The notes beneath the pieces were generated by a model that worked only from the letters and a program-made list of their open reading frames with translations, ran no database searches and was not told the DNA's origin. Below are positions 25,181 through 32,260 of a DNA stretch of 64,000 nucleotides, one piece after another. A program made the position numbers and the translations under genes. Origin of the DNA: Scatolibacter rhodanostii (GTDB taxonomy: Bacteria; Bacillota; Clostridia; Oscillospirales; Acutalibacteraceae); the NCBI RefSeq assembly GCF_900197595.1, contig NZ_FZLO01000002.1, forward strand, positions 248,001-312,000, written 5' to 3'. Numbering within the stretch: the stretch's first letter is position 1; each line of letters begins with the position of its first letter.

Positions 25181-28105
25181 ATGAAGATAGGACTCGATGT
25201 TGGTTCAACCACTTTAAAATGTGTGGTTTATGATAAAAAAGGTGATATCGCTTTTTCTGCCTATGAAAGACATTTCTCTCAAATCGCTGAAAAGGCCGGA
25301 GAAATGCTCACTAAAATTCAAAATGAATTTCCTGACACAGCAGAAGCTTCACTTTGCGTTTCAGGTTCTGCCGGTATGGGTCTTGCTGAAGACCTAGGCA
25401 TCCCCTTTGTTCAAGAGGTTTATGCCACTCGTCTGGCAACCAAAAAATATATCCCCGACGCCGATGTGGTTATTGAACTTGGCGGTGAAGATGCTAAAAT
25501 TCTGTTCCTTTCTGGCTCTATGGAAGTTCGCATGAATGGTTCTTGTGCCGGCGGTACAGGTGCTTTTATTGACCAAATGGCAACACTGTTGCACATTACC
25601 CCCACAGAGCTAAATGATATTGCTGGTGAAAGTGAAAAAACATACAGCATCGCTTCTCGCTGCGGTGTGTTTGCGAAATCCGATATTCAGGCTCTTTTGA
25701 ATCAAGGTGCACAGAAAAACGATATTTCTAAAAGTATTTTGACTGCTGTTGTCAACCAAACGATTGCGGGATTGGCACAAGGCCGTGAAATCAAGGGAAA
25801 AGTTGTATATCTCGGCGGCCCTTTGACATTCTTTTCGCAATTGAGAGATTCTTTTGATGAAATTCTTGGTGTAGAAGGAATCTGCCCTGAAAACTCCCTT
25901 TATTTTGTTGCTGCTGGTGCTGCTCTTACCGAGCAAGAAAAAAACTTTGATTTAAAAAATATTACCGGACAAATTCAAACTTACGTTTCTAAAACACCTT
26001 ATAAAAGTGATGCACCGCTTTTCAATCACTGGGATGAATTCGAAGAATTCCGCAAGCGTCATGATTCTCATGCTGTTTCTACCGAAGCAGCGCTAGGCGA
26101 GAACAAAAAAGCCTACATAGGCATAGACGCTGGCTCTACGACCATTAAAGCAACTGCTATCAACGAAAATGAAGAGATTATTTTTTCAAGATACATGTCA
26201 AACAGCGGTAACCCGATTCCGCTGATTCGTGAATTTTTGATAGATTTATATAACAAGTTCCCTGGTATTCAAATTATGGCTTCAGCTTCTACAGGCTATG
26301 GCGAAGAAATTATTAAGAATGCCTTTCATTTGGATGCCGGCCTTGTCGAAACCATGGCTCATTTTACTGCTGCCAAAAAGTTTGACCCAAATGTCGATTT
26401 TATCATTGACATCGGCGGTCAAGATATTAAATGCTTTAAAATCAAAAACGGCACAATCGACAATATCTTCTTAAACGAAGCTTGTTCCTCAGGCTGTGGC
26501 TCGTTCTTGCAGACTTTTGCCGGTGCGCTTGGCTACAAAATGAGTGATTTCGCTTCTTGCGGTTTATTCGCCGATCACCCTGTTGATTTAGGCTCACGCT
26601 GCACGGTGTTCATGAATTCATCGGTTAAACAAGCTCAAAAAGATGGCGCTACCATTGAAAATATCTCTGCCGGCCTTTCTATCAGTGTCGTCAAAAATGC
26701 ACTTTATAAAGTCATTCGTGTTACTGATTCTGATTCTTTAGGTCAGCATATTGTCGTGCAGGGCGGTACATTTTTGAACAATGCTGTACTGCGTGCCTTT
26801 GAAAAAGAAATTGGTAAAGACGTCATTCGTCCTTCTATTTCAGGTTTGATGGGTGCTTACGGTGCTGCCCTATTTGCTAAAGCCAATGCGCCTCAAAAAA
26901 GTTCTATTATTGGTCCTGAGGAGCTTGAAAGCTTTACACATGAAGTTAAAACCACCACCTGTAAGATTTGTTCCAACCACTGCCAGCTCACGATTAACCG
27001 CTTCTCAAACGGAGAACGTTATATTGCCGGTAATCGCTGTGAACGCCCGTTAGCCAAGAAAAATCAAACAAAGGAATATAACCTTTACGACTATAAGAAA
27101 AAGCTGCTTGCCTCCTATGAACCTTTTGAAGGTCCTCGAGGCACCATCGGCATTCCAATGGTGCTCAATATGTTTGAGCTGTATCCTTTCTGGCACACCT
27201 TTTTCAAGGCACTGGGATTCGGTGTAATGCCGTCTCCTGATTCTTCCCGTAGGCTTTATTTTGAAGGACAGCACACCATTCCATCCGATACCGTCTGCTA
27301 TCCGGCTAAAATCTCACACGGACATATTGAACGTCTGCTTAAAAGGAATGTAGATGCGATTTTCTATCCCTGCATGAGCTATAACATTGATGAGGATATG
27401 GGCGACAATAACTTTAACTGTCCTGTTGTGGCCTATTACCCCGAAGTGCTGAATGCCAATATCGGTGCACTTGAAAAGACAAATTTCATTTACGACTATG
27501 TCGGCTTACACCGTCCCAAAGACTTCCCCGTTAAAATGACAGCTATTTTGGCAAAATACTTTGATGATATTGATAAAGAAGAAGTCAAGAAAGCCGCTCA
27601 TATGGCTTATGGCGAATATGAGATTTTCATGACTAAGGTTCGCACCAAGGGCAAGCAGTACGTTCAAATTGCACAAGACCAAAACTTGCCTGTTATTATT
27701 CTTGCCGGTCGTCCTTATCATTTAGACGGTGAAATTAACCACGGCATTGACAAACTAATCTGCGAATGCGGTGCCGTTGTGGTAACGGAAGACTCTATCA
27801 GCAACTTGGTTTCAAAATTCCCTGTGAATGTTTTGAACCAGTGGACTTACCACTCTCGTCTGTATGCTGCTGCCAAATATGTGGCAGACAGTGGCGATAA
27901 CCGTATCAACTTGGTACAGCTCGTTTCTTTCGGCTGTGGTGTTGACGCGATTACCAGCGATGAAACCAGAAGTCTTTTAGAGGATAGCGGTCGCATTTAT
28001 ACACAGATTAAAATTGATGAAATCACCAATCTTGGCGCTGTTAAAATTAGAATGAGAAGTCTGTTTGCGGCACTCAAGCTGGGTAAGGAGGCTATTCATG
28101 GCTGA
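25181..28105 (+). CDS. Acyl-CoA dehydratase activase, long form
   Basis: A 974-residue protein with two ASKHA ATPase domains in tandem (IGLDVGSTTLKC near residue 3; YIGIDAGSTTIKA near residue 308), followed by a DUF2229/HgdB-like region. The [4Fe-4S] cysteines of HgdC-type activators are visible as GSCAGGTG (Cys122) and SRCGVFAKSD (Cys161), and the second copy has CSSGCGSF and SRCTVFMNSS. Such activators push an electron into 2-hydroxyacyl-CoA dehydratases at the cost of ATP, but this large form has no settled substrate. The ATG at 25181 fits the conserved start MKIGLDVG; an in-frame ATG exists at 25169. It overlaps the next gene. Confidence 0.88.
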   Translation: MKIGLDVGSTTLKCVVYDKKGDIAFSAYERHFSQIAEKAGEMLTKIQNEFPDTAEASLCVSGSAGMGLAEDLGIPFVQEVYATRLATKKYIPDADVVIELGGEDAKILFLSGSMEVRMNGSCAGGTGAFIDQMATLLHITPTELNDIAGESEKTYSIASRCGVFAKSDIQALLNQGAQKNDISKSILTAVVNQTIAGLAQGREIKGKVVYLGGPLTFFSQLRDSFDEILGVEGICPENSLYFVAAGAALTEQEKNFDLKNITGQIQTYVSKTPYKSDAPLFNHWDEFEEFRKRHDSHAVSTEAALGENKKAYIGIDAGSTTIKATAINENEEIIFSRYMSNSGNPIPLIREFLIDLYNKFPGIQIMASASTGYGEEIIKNAFHLDAGLVETMAHFTAAKKFDPNVDFIIDIGGQDIKCFKIKNGTIDNIFLNEACSSGCGSFLQTFAGALGYKMSDFASCGLFADHPVDLGSRCTVFMNSSVKQAQKDGATIENISAGLSISVVKNALYKVIRVTDSDSLGQHIVVQGGTFLNNAVLRAFEKEIGKDVIRPSISGLMGAYGAALFAKANAPQKSSIIGPEELESFTHEVKTTTCKICSNHCQLTINRFSNGERYIAGNRCERPLAKKNQTKEYNLYDYKKKLLASYEPFEGPRGTIGIPMVLNMFELYPFWHTFFKALGFGVMPSPDSSRRLYFEGQHTIPSDTVCYPAKISHGHIERLLKRNVDAIFYPCMSYNIDEDMGDNNFNCPVVAYYPEVLNANIGALEKTNFIYDYVGLHRPKDFPVKMTAILAKYFDDIDKEEVKKAAHMAYGEYEIFMTKVRTKGKQYVQIAQDQNLPVIILAGRPYHLDGEINHGIDKLICECGAVVVTEDSISNLVSKFPVNVLNQWTYHSRLYAAAKYVADSGDNRINLVQLVSFGCGVDAITSDETRSLLEDSGRIYTQIKIDEITNLGAVKIRMRSLFAALKLGKEAIHG

Positions 28106-29381
28106 ACACGAGCTTAAAAAAGTTGAATTTACCAAAGAAATGAAGAAAACCCATACGATTATTACGCCTAACATGGCTCCGATACATTTTGAGCTCATTA
28201 AAAATGTAATGGAGAGCTTCGGTTATAAAGTGGATTTGCTGCGCACACAAGGCCGTGAAATCGTGGATGAGGGTTTGAAATATGTGCATAACGATACCTG
28301 TTATCCCGCACTTTTGTCAATTGGGCAGATGATGCACGCTTTACACAGCGGCAAATATGACCTCGACAAAGTAGCCTTAATTATGTCACAAACAGGCGGC
28401 GGCTGCCGTGCCTCTAATTATATTCATCTTTTGCGCAAGGCCTTAAAACAAGATGGATTAGACCATATCCCTGTTATTTCGCTGAATATTTCAGGATTAG
28501 AAAGCAATGCTGGTTTCAAGATTACTCTACCCATGATTCGCCGTGCTTTAGCAGCACTGACTTACGGAGATTTGCTGCTTCTCCTCAAAAATCAAACAAA
28601 GCCTTACGAGGTTCGTAAAGGCCAAAGTGATGACTTGGTTCAAAAATGGATTACCGAGCTAACCGATTTATTTGCTCAAAACAAGGCCTTTTCACAAAAA
28701 GAATCTAAGGTCTATTACGATAAAATTGCGCAGTCCTTTGCTGCAATTCCGATACAAAAGACAAATAAAATTAAGGTTGGTATCGTAGGAGAAATCTATG
28801 TCAAATATTCTCCTCTCGCTAACAACAATTTGGAAGATTTTTTGTATGAACAAGGTTGTGAGGTCATGGTGCCCGGTATTCTTGGCTTTATGATTTTCAA
28901 GGTTGATAATCGTTTAGAAGATGTCAATCTATATGGAGGCAGTATTGCTAAAAAAAATGCGATGTCGCTCCTGAAATGGTATTTCACCAAATATGAGAAC
29001 GATTTGATTAGCGCCTTAAAGCCTTATCCCCAATTCACCTGCCCTTCTCCTTATTCTCACCTGAAGGAGCTTGCTGGTGACGTCATTGGCTATGGCTGCA
29101 AAATGGGAGAAGGTTGGCTTCTAACAGCAGAAGTAATGGAATTGATTGAGAATGGTTATGAAAATGTTGTTTGTGCACAACCATTTGGTTGCCTGCCAAA
29201 CCATATTGTCGGCAAGGGTATGATTCGCAAAGTAAAAGAAAAAATGCCAGATGCCAATATCGTTCCCATTGATTATGACCCTAGTGCTACTGAAGTCAAT
29301 CAAGAAAACCGTATCAAACTGATGTTAGCAGTGGCGCAAGAAAATCGCGACCGCAAAGAAGAAGAAAACAAAAAGTCTTAA
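28098..29381 (+). CDS. 2-hydroxyacyl-CoA dehydratase-like (HgdB/DUF2229) protein
   Basis: A 427-residue partner of the preceding activase. It shows Cys-containing motifs of the dehydratase subunit fold: NDTCYPALLSIGQ, QTGGGCRASNYI, GYGCKMGEGW and QPFGCLPNHI, which may bind an Fe-S cluster. The ATG at 28098, after AAGGAGG, overlaps the activase stop by eight bases, so translation is coupled. The pair occurs together in many anaerobes. It probably forms an electron-activated reductase or dehydratase, but no acid-CoA ligase or transferase gene lies nearby to suggest the substrate. Confidence 0.85.
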   Translation: MAEHELKKVEFTKEMKKTHTIITPNMAPIHFELIKNVMESFGYKVDLLRTQGREIVDEGLKYVHNDTCYPALLSIGQMMHALHSGKYDLDKVALIMSQTGGGCRASNYIHLLRKALKQDGLDHIPVISLNISGLESNAGFKITLPMIRRALAALTYGDLLLLLKNQTKPYEVRKGQSDDLVQKWITELTDLFAQNKAFSQKESKVYYDKIAQSFAAIPIQKTNKIKVGIVGEIYVKYSPLANNNLEDFLYEQGCEVMVPGILGFMIFKVDNRLEDVNLYGGSIAKKNAMSLLKWYFTKYENDLISALKPYPQFTCPSPYSHLKELAGDVIGYGCKMGEGWLLTAEVMELIENGYENVVCAQPFGCLPNHIVGKGMIRKVKEKMPDANIVPIDYDPSATEVNQENRIKLMLAVAQENRDRKEEENKKS

Positions 29382-29385
29382 AAGT

Positions 29386-29420
29386 AGAGCCTGTGCTTAG
29401 ATGTAGCACAGGCTCTTATG
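29386..29420 (+). terminator. Terminator of the activase operon
   Basis: Perfect 12-bp GC-rich stem (29386-29397 with 29405-29416) five bases after the stop. The T tract is weak. Confidence 0.65.
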
Positions 29421-29452
29421 ATTATAGGGACTTGACTAATTCAAAAAATAGC

Positions 29453-29695
29453 TTATTGAATCTCTTGCTCTAAATTTCGGAAAACTTCTGTATCAAAAAA
29501 TGTAAATAGGCTAATTCCAAAACCGTCACAAATTTTTTTGAGGGTAACAATACCCACATTCTGTGTTTCGTTGTTGAGAATGCTTTTAATGGTTGACTGC
29601 GGTACGCCGGCTTTATAGCTCAATGCATTGGGTGTAATTTGATACTCTTTACACAAACTTAAAATGCGTTGTTGTACAGCCTCCCTTGTATTCAT
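29453..29695 (-). CDS. Xre-family helix-turn-helix regulator
   Basis: An 80-residue protein consisting almost only of an HTH_3 domain: ITPNALSYKAGVPQSTIKSILNNETQNVGIVTLKKICDGFGIS. The second and third helices (about residues 24-43) form the DNA reader. The tail DTEVFRNLEQEIQ may help dimerise. The start follows AGGAGG. It is divergent from a 62-residue protein, with a perfect 18-base palindrome between them that is a good candidate for its own operator. Confidence 0.88.
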   Translation of the reverse strand: MNTREAVQQRILSLCKEYQITPNALSYKAGVPQSTIKSILNNETQNVGIVTLKKICDGFGISLFTFFDTEVFRNLEQEIQ

Positions 29696-29752
29696 GTTTT
29701 CCTCCTAGCAAACTGCTGTTAAGAAGAGAATAACCTTTATAGAACAGCATTG

Positions 29753-29770
29753 TTAGTGATATATCACTAA
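29753..29770. promoter_or_regulatory. Perfect palindrome, probable Xre operator
   Basis: TTAGTGATATATCACTAA is self-complementary over 18 bases and lies 58 bases upstream of the Xre gene. A degenerate half-site (TTAGTAAT) recurs near 29795, next to TATAAT-like hexamers on both strands. Confidence 0.6.
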
Positions 29771-29836
29771 TTATATCAAAAAATAATGTTATAATTAGTA
29801 ATGTATAATACCAATTAACAGAAAAGGAACTCTTTT

Positions 29837-30025
29837 ATGGACAAGTATAAGCATCTATATTTTACTTTATTCAACAAATTAACTAATTTGCAAAATGAGA
29901 TTACAGAGATACAGCAGGGTATGGAAGAACTCTATCTCGCTACCTTTATCGATGAAACTGAAGATAAACCAACTATCCTCTATTTTGATGAGCAAAAGAA
30001 AGAGGGCGAAAAAAAAGCAAAATGA
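29837..30025 (+). CDS. Small protein of unknown function (62 residues)
   Basis: A highly charged 62-residue protein: residues 1-35 form a probable amphipathic or coiled-coil helix (LFNKLTNLQNEITEIQQGMEEL), followed by an acidic stretch and a Lys-rich C-terminus. AAAGGAA lies seven bases before the ATG, and a -10-like TATAAT is at 29804-29809. It is divergent from the Xre regulator, which likely controls it. I do not recognise a family. No toxin signature is seen. Confidence 0.6.
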   Translation: MDKYKHLYFTLFNKLTNLQNEITEIQQGMEELYLATFIDETEDKPTILYFDEQKKEGEKKAK

Positions 30026-30081
30026 GTTTTAATTTCTTATTTTAAATGAAAACAATTATTTCTTAAATTTGCTTTGTCAAG

Positions 30082-30111
30082 GAATGAAACCCAGAAAATC
30101 CGCTCATACTA
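30082..30111 (+). promoter_or_regulatory. Forespore (sigma G/F-type) promoter of spoIIQ
   Basis: GAATG (30082-30086), an 18-base spacer and CATACTA (30105-30111) match the Bacillus sigma-G pattern GHATR-N18-CATNHTA. There is no sigma-A-like alternative at this place. It lies 80 bases before the start codon. Confidence 0.6.
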
Positions 30112-30191
30112 CTCATAAGTTAAACTTAAACTTGCAGTCGCAGTAAACGTTATCCTGCGATTTCTATTTTAATCTGAAAGGAAGTTTGATT

Positions 30192-30962
30192 ATGAGCGGA
30201 AAACGTTTTTCAGGAGATAAAGCTAAGAAAAACGGGTTTTATCTGGCCTTGGCTGTCTGTCTTGTAGCCGTAGGAATTGCAGCATGGAGTACCTATGAAG
30301 CTGTGCAAGGATATCTTGACACAGAGGACAACATCCCCATTTCTGAAAGCAATACAAGTAGCAGAACGGCTGAAGATAACAACTTTGTTAAATCAACCCC
30401 TGCTCCCACTCCAAATGCACAGCCAACTGACGCCGAAGAAGGAACAACAGGCGAAACAAGTAACACAGAAGAAACCAACACAGAAGTGGAAGAAAATGCA
30501 CCTGTTGCTGAAACAGGCCCCTTGTATCTTGTCAGCGAAGTGATGATTCACCCCGTTTCTTCTGAAACAATTTTAAAAGCATATAGCAAAGGCACTCCCG
30601 TTTTCTCCCCCACAATGAAAGACTGGCGTATTCACACCGGCACCGATTTTGCAGCTGCGACTGGCGAAGAGGTAAAAGCTTCTGCCAATGGCGTTGTGCA
30701 AGATATTTACACCGATTTCTTGCTTGGAAATATTGTTGCCGTTGAACATGGCGATTATGTTTTCTACTATTGCGGACTAGGTGAACAATTTGAAGTAGAA
30801 AAAGGCGAAATTATTTCTGCTGGTCAAATTATCGGCAAAATTACAGCTGTTCCTTCAGAAGCTGCCGAAGAATCTCATCTGCATTTAGAAGTAAAACGTG
30901 ATGGAGCTTATCTTGATCCTACCGAGGTTTTAGCTCAATTTAAATCTGCAGACGCAGAGTAA
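30192..30962 (+). CDS. spoIIQ: SpoIIQ-like M23 (LytM) endopeptidase
   Basis: A 256-residue protein with one N-terminal membrane helix (about 16-33), a Thr/Glu-rich linker to residue 115, and an M23 domain. Zinc-site residues are His148 and Asp152 (IHTGTDFAA) and His229/His231 (HLHLEV). B. subtilis SpoIIQ lacks one zinc ligand, while clostridial homologues keep the site and can be active; the present one looks complete. SpoIIQ spans the forespore membrane and docks with SpoIIIAH during engulfment. The forespore-type promoter upstream supports the assignment. ATG at 30192 follows AAAGGAAG. Confidence 0.8.
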   Translation: MSGKRFSGDKAKKNGFYLALAVCLVAVGIAAWSTYEAVQGYLDTEDNIPISESNTSSRTAEDNNFVKSTPAPTPNAQPTDAEEGTTGETSNTEETNTEVEENAPVAETGPLYLVSEVMIHPVSSETILKAYSKGTPVFSPTMKDWRIHTGTDFAAATGEEVKASANGVVQDIYTDFLLGNIVAVEHGDYVFYYCGLGEQFEVEKGEIISAGQIIGKITAVPSEAAEESHLHLEVKRDGAYLDPTEVLAQFKSADAE

Positions 30963-31123
30963 TAGGCAAGTCAAGCATTTTAATAAACACTTGATTCTTA
31001 AAACGATATCTCTAAATGGATATGGGCTGGCTACAACATTTGAAAGCTAACTTAAACTTTTATTGTGTTTATTTTTCTTTCTATGCAATTCTTTATCACG
31101 AGAGTATATTGTAACTCCAAATA

Positions 31124-31153
31124 AAAAAGCAGAGGATAAATCCTCTGCTTTTT
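31124..31153. terminator. Convergent terminator between spoIIQ and lexA
   Basis: 14-bp perfect stem (31124-31137 with 31140-31153) with A and T runs on both sides and a two-base loop. Confidence 0.88.
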
Positions 31154-31173
31154 CTATGCACTATCTCGTTTTT

Positions 31174-31758
31174 TTAAATATAACGCAATACCGCTACTAC
31201 TTTGCCCAAAATCTGCACATTGTCACTGTAGATAGGTTCAAAATCCGCATTTTCAGGTTGCAGACGAACACAATTCTCTTCTCTGAAAAAACGCTTGACG
31301 GTAGCTTCATCTTCAATCAGAGCTACCACAATGTCGCCATCTTCTGCTGTCGGTGTACTTTCAGCAACAACATAATCTCCATCTAAAATAGCAGCATCTT
31401 TCATGCTGAGTCCACAAACATGAAGTGCAAATAATTCTTTGCCTGATTTATCGACAAAGGGAATATAACCTTCTACATCTTCAACCGCTAAAATAGGCAA
31501 CCCAGCAGTAACTCTTCCTAAAATCGGCACTTGCGTTGATTTTTCTGCCCCGCCCAAACGAATGGAACGATTCAAGCCCGCATCACGCTCAATATATCCT
31601 AGTTTTTCTAATGTTTTTAAGTGAGCATGCACGGTAGAAGTAGATTTTAGACCTGTTGCAGCACAAATCTCTCGCACAGAAGGCGGCACACCTCGACCAG
31701 CTTCTTTCTTTAAAAACTCAAATACTTTTCGTTGGCTGTCTGTTAACCTGTTTCCCAT
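31174..31758 (-). CDS. lexA: LexA repressor
   Basis: A 194-residue SOS repressor with self-cleavage. The N-terminal winged helix covers residues 1-65 (PPSVREICAATGLKSTSTVHAHLKTLEKLGYI). The cleavage bond is Ala85-Gly86 (GRVTAGLP). The Ser-Lys dyad is Ser118 (CGLSMKDAAILDGD) and Lys155 (EATVKRFF). The GLSM form also resembles the GMSM of E. coli, so it is not a defect. It stands alone, with a probable self-regulated promoter about 220 bases upstream. Confidence 0.96.
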   Translation of the reverse strand: MGNRLTDSQRKVFEFLKKEAGRGVPPSVREICAATGLKSTSTVHAHLKTLEKLGYIERDAGLNRSIRLGGAEKSTQVPILGRVTAGLPILAVEDVEGYIPFVDKSGKELFALHVCGLSMKDAAILDGDYVVAESTPTAEDGDIVVALIEDEATVKRFFREENCVRLQPENADFEPIYSDNVQILGKVVAVLRYI

Positions 31759-31977
31759 GTTCTGTTAACACCCCTCATTTATATATTCTATTCTTCTCCA
31801 TATATTCAAAAACAAACTCAAAATGCTTATCTGCCAATAAACCATATATTTTCTAAAATCGAAACTCAATTTGTATCATACTACTTATTTTAGAAATTTG
31901 CATAGTTGTCTTTCTTGCCAAAAAAACGAAGACATCTAAGTGTTTTGCTTTTTCATACAGTAAACTTATTTGTTGCT

Positions 31978-32016
31978 ATTATACCATACTTAGCTTGTAT
32001 TTGTAAACAAACGTTT
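31978..32016 (-). promoter_or_regulatory. lexA promoter with probable SOS box
   Basis: On the minus strand TTTACA (32002-32007) and an extended TATGG-TATAAT (-10 at 31978-31983) are spaced by 18 bases. The -35 overlaps AAACAAACGTTT (32005-32016), an inverted repeat of the AAAC-N4-GTTT kind that resembles Gram-positive LexA boxes. A 220-base leader without a gene follows. Confidence 0.5.
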
Positions 32017-32116
32017 TTAAAACTTTCTGACATTCATTCAAGAAGAGTTAACATAATCCACTTAATAAATTAAATCTTTATTCATAGCCTTTTAACAACT
32101 AAAATCATTTTCGGGG

Positions 32117-32246
32117 TATAATGTAAGTGTACTCAAACAGAAACGGACCGCACCTTTTCTGAACGAAGAGTACATGCTCTACCCTCCTCAATAATACCCC
32201 TCAAGCAAAAAAGAAGAACTGGCTTAGCCGGTTCTTCCTTTTTTTG
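32117..32246 (+). ncRNA. Candidate small RNA with C-rich anti-Shine-Dalgarno segment
   Basis: A -10 TATAAT (32117-32122) precedes a fold with stem TGTACTC/GAGTACA (32128-32134 with 32168-32174) enclosing a hairpin CAGAAA/TTTCTG. An unpaired C-rich stretch (ACCCTCCTC, 32181-32189; ACCCC, 32196-32200) is followed by a strong terminator ending at 32245. The C-rich segment is complementary to a Shine-Dalgarno, as in several Firmicute small RNAs. Bases 32113-32119 can also pair with 32194-32200. No coding frame is seen on this strand. The -35 is poor, so the promoter is the weak point. Confidence 0.45.
32214..32245. terminator. Bidirectional terminator (cls and candidate small RNA)
   Basis: 10-bp stem (32214-32223 with 32227-32236) and a three-base loop, with TTTTTTT on the plus side and a T run on the minus side just after the cls stop. 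Confidence 0.85.
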
Positions 32247-32260
32247 TTTTTATTAAGAAA

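Noticed and set aside
31399-31410. Apparent loss of the conserved residue before the catalytic serine of LexA (GLSM instead of GDSM).
   Set aside because: E. coli LexA has GMSM at this place, so a hydrophobic residue is tolerated and cleavage residues are intact.
32092-32175. A 27-codon minus-strand frame with GGAGG seven bases before ATG, opposite the candidate small RNA.
   Set aside because: The strong ribosome site is simply the complement of the C-rich RNA segment, the peptide has no recognisable features, and no minus-strand promoter is visible. It remains an alternative reading of the same conserved bases.
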